Source: Deferribacteres bacterium
GTDB taxonomy: Bacteria; Zhuqueibacterota; Zhuqueibacteria; Zhuqueibacterales; Geothermadaptataceae
NCBI GenBank assembly: GCA_020633655.1
Contig: JACKDF010000005.1
Span: forward strand, 388,066-452,065
Direction of reading: 5' to 3'
DNA length: 64,000 nt
The translations under genes and the position numbers were made by a program. Positions 60,727 to 64,000 of this stretch are shown here, one piece after another. Within the stretch, counting starts at the first letter, position 1. Each line of letters starts with the position of its first letter. Below the pieces are notes generated by a model. That model ran no database searches. It saw only the letters and a program-made list of their open reading frames with translations, and was not told where the DNA came from.

Positions 60727-63700
60727 TCACTCCCGCAAATCCCTTTTATTTGGATTCTCTCCTGTAATGCCCCACACCAGTCGCTGCATTGGATCGGGTT
60801 TGGTTCTTCGAAAATCGACCCAGGTCATATCCTCGAGAAAAATCGGTAACTCAGGTTCAGTAGAAGCATTTTCTAACAAGACGGGAATTACCGGGATACT
60901 ACGTTTAACAAATTGCCGTAAAAATGCATTCAGCTCTCTGTGATGCCAGGGGCCGATTCCATTTTCTCCAACGATAACTGCGGCGGATTTTATTCTAGCA
61001 ATTTGTGCTTCCAATGCATCTTGCCACGGCAAACCCGGTCTTAATTCTTTCTCATCCAGCCACGGTGAAATGCCTTCCTTCTGCAAATCTTCGTAAAGCT
61101 GGCGCACGGCTGGTTTGTCTTCGGAATTGTGGCAGAGAAAAACATCAAACTCGCCGGTGCTGATTTTACCTTTGGATTTCATTCGGTTTGTTTCATCCTC
61201 CCGGCGGGCTCTTGCAGCTTCGTCCATTTCACGGACTTTTACGAGTAATTTTTCATCGCCGAATTTTTCTTCCAGCATATCGAATAAAGGAATCGCTGTG
61301 TCGCAGTACTGGCAGGGGATGGTTGCCTTGCCCGATTCCAGGCGTTTGGCAATGGCTTTTTCGTTAACAACTTGTTCCCCACAGTCGGGGCAGCGGTAGA
61401 TGCGTTCCCGTTGCAGCGATTTGTCCAGGGCACGGCGGAACAGGTGCTCGTGGATGAAGCGCAGGAACAGCACTTTGCTTGGCAAATCGGTGCTTTTTTC
61501 GAAAAAGATAGATAACAGACCGCTGCCTTCTTCCGGGTGTTCGAGTTGGAAACCGCATTGTTTGCCAGCCATGTCTTTGAAAACCGAGGCGTTGCGGTAG
61601 AGCTCCATGCCATCGTAAATTTCAGCGTAGAACAGGCGTACCACCAGCGTAGCGTAAATGTCCTCCACCGGCCCTTCGAAACGGTAAGCGACTTCAGTGA
61701 CCGGCGGTTCGGGAATGTCTGGCAGGGTGCGGTTGAATTTGGAAGGGAAGACAATGACTTCGCCCTCGCGCAATGCCACTTCACGCTCGAGACACAATTC
61801 AAGCGTCGCATGCAGCAGTGAACGTTCGGTCTCCCGGTCTTCAATGCGCTGCATGTCTTCAAAATTGAAACTCGCTTCGAGAATGTCGCGCTCTTTTACA
61901 CAGCCCAATCCTTCGCTGTGTTTGCGGGCGACGCGCACAATGGCCGAGGCGTAGTCGTTGAGCAGCTCTGGTTTCAGCAGCACGAAATCACCGAAGGACA
62001 GGCGCCACAGCAGACCCTGCGCCTGTGCGTGACCGACGACGGTGTCGAATTCTTCCACGGATATAAAACCGTCTTTGTGACTCTGGCGAAAAGCCTCCAG
62101 CAGGTCAGCGCGGCGACTAAGAATGTCGGCGCCCTGGCGGCGTTGGATGAGATACTCGCGCAGGCGTTCCCAGATTTCCGGCGAACTAGTGACCGGTAGA
62201 TCACCCCACGGCACATAGGCAGCGATTTCCTGCTTCAGCTCTTCCACACCGACGTGGGTTTTGGCGCTAGTGGCGATGTAGGCCGCCAGGTTGTAGCGCT
62301 TGCAATAGTCCTTGATTTCCTTATCCGTTGCGCTGATGTGTCCACGATCCACCCGTCCGGCAACCAACAGACGTGGGCAGCTTTCCCCGGCGACTTTGCT
62401 AAGGGATTTGGCCCAGAAGTCGACGCCGGCGAAGGGATTGTTGGGATCCGCTGGATCGAAGAGCAGCAGCGCCAGTGAGGTTTTGTCTAAAAACAATTGG
62501 TGCACCACCTGGTAATCCGCCTGACCTGCGAGGTCCCACAGCAGGGTGTCCCGCTGTAACTCGCCGCCGTATTCGTTTTGCACCGATTCACTCTCAAACT
62601 CCCACACTTTCATGCCGTGGGTGCTCTCCTGGGGCTCAAAGGGTTCACCCATGAGGGCGCGGGCCAGGCAGGTTTTGCCGCGACCGCTGTCACCCACCAG
62701 CACCACTTTGGCACTGCAATATTGATTGGCTATTTCGGAAACCGCATCAATTTTGCGGGAACTAATCCAATCCACATTGTAAAAAACCACGGTCTCGTCG
62801 TCAGAAGCGGAAGCGACGATGTTTCCGTCGCTGCTGAAAGCGACCGCGCGGACATAGGATGTATGTCCTTTGAGTTGTGCGATTTCCTTGTAGTTTTTCG
62901 TTTCCCAAAGTCTTACGGTCTCGTCAGATGAAGCGGAAGCGATGGTGTTGCCGTCGTTGCTGAAAGCGACCGCACGGACAGAGGATGTATGTCCTTTGAG
63001 TTGTACGATTTCCTTGTGGGTTTTTGTGTCCCATAGTCTGACGGTATTGTCATCGGAAGCGGAAGCGATGGTGTTTCCGTCGCTGCTGAAAGCGACCGCA
63101 CGGACATAGGATGTATGCCCTTTGAGTTGCGCGATTTCCTTGTGGGTTTTCACGTCCCATAGTCTGACGGTCTTATCATCGGAAGCGGAAGCAATGGTGT
63201 TCCCGTCGCTGCTGATTGCGACCGACCACACCGTATTTGTATGTCCATTGAGTTGTGTTATTTCTTTGTGTGTTTTTACATCCCATAGTCTGATGGTTTT
63301 ATCATCGGATGCAGAAATGATGGTATTCTCGTCGTTGCTGAAAGCGACCGAGAGAACAGCTTTTGTATGTCCATTGAGTTGTACGATTTCATTTTTTCTT
63401 TTTAAATTCCATAATCTGATAGTATGGTCATCGGACGCGGAAGCAATAGTGTTGCCATTGTTGCTGAATGCAACCGCCCTCACAGTGTTATTGTGTCCTT
63501 TAAGTTGAGCAATTTCTTTGTGTGTTTTTGTGTTCCAAAACCTGATTGTTTGGTCATCGGAAGCAGAAGCTACTGTATTGCCACTGCTGCTGAATACGAC
63601 CGATGAAATTGCCTTTGTATGCCCGTTGAGTCGTGCGATTTCTTTGTGGTTATTCGCGTCCCATAATCTGACGGTGTTGTCAGAAGAAGCGGAAACGATG

Positions 63701-64000
63701 GTGTTTCCATCACTGCTGAACGCAACAGCACGAACCCAGTTTGTATGTCCTATGAGTAGCACGATTTCCTTGTGGTTATTCGCATCCCAAAGTCTGACAG
63801 TGTTGTCAGCGGAAGCGGAAGCGATGGTGTTACGGTCGCTGCTGAACGCGACGGAGTACACAGTATAAGTATGTCCTTTGAGTAGCGCGATTTCCTTGTA
63901 GTTATTTACGTCCCATAATCTGACGGTATTGTCATCAGAAGCAGAAGCGATGATGTTACCATCACTGCTGAACGCTAAGGCACGGACCCAGTCTGTATGG
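60727..64000 (-). CDS. WD40 / Ras-like (Roc) GTPase / zinc-ribbon / TIR protein, 5' end outside window
   Basis: The frame is open to the end of the window; a GTG at 63,861 is internal. Numbering the visible protein from that GTG, residues 1-365 are near-identical 42-residue WD40 repeats; at least ten are visible, counting the one beyond the GTG. A GTPase follows with a P-loop GDSGRGKT (about 388-395), DLAGQ, GRVD and TSAKT (G1, G3, G4-like and G5). A COR-like/winged-helix region, two CxxC pairs (CPDC, CQYC) and a TIR domain from about 903 (FDVFLCHNSEDK, WLDEKELRPGLPWQ) come next. This is an NLR-like sensor-switch-effector layout. At the usual NADase Glu position I see Gln (PWQD), but the alignment is uncertain. 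Confidence 0.88.
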   Translation of the reverse strand, partial: HTDWVRALAFSSDGNIIASASDDNTVRLWDVNNYKEIALLKGHTYTVYSVAFSSDRNTIASASADNTVRLWDANNHKEIVLLIGHTNWVRAVAFSSDGNTIVSASSDNTVRLWDANNHKEIARLNGHTKAISSVVFSSSGNTVASASDDQTIRFWNTKTHKEIAQLKGHNNTVRAVAFSNNGNTIASASDDHTIRLWNLKRKNEIVQLNGHTKAVLSVAFSNDENTIISASDDKTIRLWDVKTHKEITQLNGHTNTVWSVAISSDGNTIASASDDKTVRLWDVKTHKEIAQLKGHTSYVRAVAFSSDGNTIASASDDNTVRLWDTKTHKEIVQLKGHTSSVRAVAFSNDGNTIASASSDETVRLWETKNYKEIAQLKGHTSYVRAVAFSSDGNIVASASDDETVVFYNVDWISSRKIDAVSEIANQYCSAKVVLVGDSGRGKTCLARALMGEPFEPQESTHGMKVWEFESESVQNEYGGELQRDTLLWDLAGQADYQVVHQLFLDKTSLALLLFDPADPNNPFAGVDFWAKSLSKVAGESCPRLLVAGRVDRGHISATDKEIKDYCKRYNLAAYIATSAKTHVGVEELKQEIAAYVPWGDLPVTSSPEIWERLREYLIQRRQGADILSRRADLLEAFRQSHKDGFISVEEFDTVVGHAQAQGLLWRLSFGDFVLLKPELLNDYASAIVRVARKHSEGLGCVKERDILEASFNFEDMQRIEDRETERSLLHATLELCLEREVALREGEVIVFPSKFNRTLPDIPEPPVTEVAYRFEGPVEDIYATLVVRLFYAEIYDGMELYRNASVFKDMAGKQCGFQLEHPEEGSGLLSIFFEKSTDLPSKVLFLRFIHEHLFRRALDKSLQRERIYRCPDCGEQVVNEKAIAKRLESGKATIPCQYCDTAIPLFDMLEEKFGDEKLLVKVREMDEAARARREDETNRMKSKGKISTGEFDVFLCHNSEDKPAVRQLYEDLQKEGISPWLDEKELRPGLPWQDALEAQIARIKSAAVIVGENGIGPWHHRELNAFLRQFVKRSIPVIPVLLENASTEPELPIFLEDMTWVDFRRTKPDPMQRLVWGITGENPNKRDLRE
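62760..64000 (-). repeat. 126-bp tandem repeat encoding WD40 units
   Basis: Units of 126 bp (42 codons) repeat at least nine times; each reads roughly HTxxVRAVAFSSDGN / TIASASDDNTVRLWD. The DNA conservation is high enough that unequal exchange is likely. The array continues beyond the window. Confidence 0.85.

Noticed and set aside
62760..64000. Regular 126-bp repeats considered as a CRISPR array
   Set aside because: The repeats are longer than a CRISPR unit, are contiguous without unique spacers, and encode WD40 blades in one frame.

Overview
The window is one continuous bacterial chromosome segment, probably from the FCB superphylum (Calditrichota, KSB1 or Ignavibacteria-like). Two large secreted proteins (20,938-23,163 and 23,357-24,646) end in the FPNPFNP-type C-terminal sorting domain used by the type IX secretion system in that superphylum. 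The core genes are ordinary (rnz, plsY, cmk-rpsA, moeA, pcm). I saw no rRNA, no convincing tRNA, no CRISPR array and no complete insertion sequence. The exact phylum is an inference.

Layout. (1) 1-8,958: mostly minus-strand housekeeping and small hypothetical genes: LOG-family protein, YkvA, RNase Z, EamA exporter, hydrolase, SDR, ferredoxin, zinc-ribbon/TPR protein, PlsY, DinB-like protein and a glycosyltransferase. (2) 9,321-15,452: secreted cyclophilin, methyltransferase, a large exported FAD oxidoreductase, an outer-membrane-like protein and an ACT-domain regulator. (3) 15,591-20,399: a divergent ImuB/DnaE2 translesion-synthesis pair in visibly GC-richer DNA, with a palindromic repeat family both between the genes and inside the dnaE2 reading frame. 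(4) 20,400-24,646: a non-autonomous transposon-like element and two sortable surface proteins. (5) 26,246-33,246: a probable sialic-acid (nonulosonate) uptake and catabolism cluster: epimerase, mutarotase-symporter fusion, lyase, Gfo/Idh oxidoreductase and SDR. (6) 34,212-44,634: plus-strand housekeeping block from cmk-rpsA through LapA/LapB-like proteins, a SPOR protein, MoeA, a cell-wall amidase, a deacetylase and Pcm. (7) 44,698-55,971: a complete minus-strand bacterial microcompartment (BMC) locus. (8) 56,480-60,504: a FapA-like polymer-domain protein, a DUF3365 haem protein and a tryptophanase. (9) 60,727-64,000: the C-terminal part of a giant WD40 / Ras-like GTPase / zinc-ribbon / TIR protein that runs off the window.

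How the main systems work. In the BMC locus a DeoR regulator and rhamnulokinase lead into three pentameric vertex proteins, an RpiB-fold protein, a PduS-like Fe-S flavoprotein, a PduT-like trimeric shell protein, a fluoride channel plus DUF190 pair, PduL, a CoA-acylating aldehyde dehydrogenase, a hexameric shell protein, a class II aldolase and an acetate-kinase homologue. The expected flow is rhamnulose/fuculose to the 1-phosphate, aldol cleavage to DHAP and lactaldehyde, lactaldehyde to lactyl-CoA to lactyl-phosphate to lactate with ATP. No alcohol dehydrogenase is encoded, so the PduS/PduT pair may carry the NADH electrons out through the shell.

Most novel candidates: the WD40-GTPase-TIR protein (a possible NLR-like immune sensor), the BMC variant with a kinase altered at normally invariant residues, and the palindromic repeats embedded in a DNA polymerase gene.
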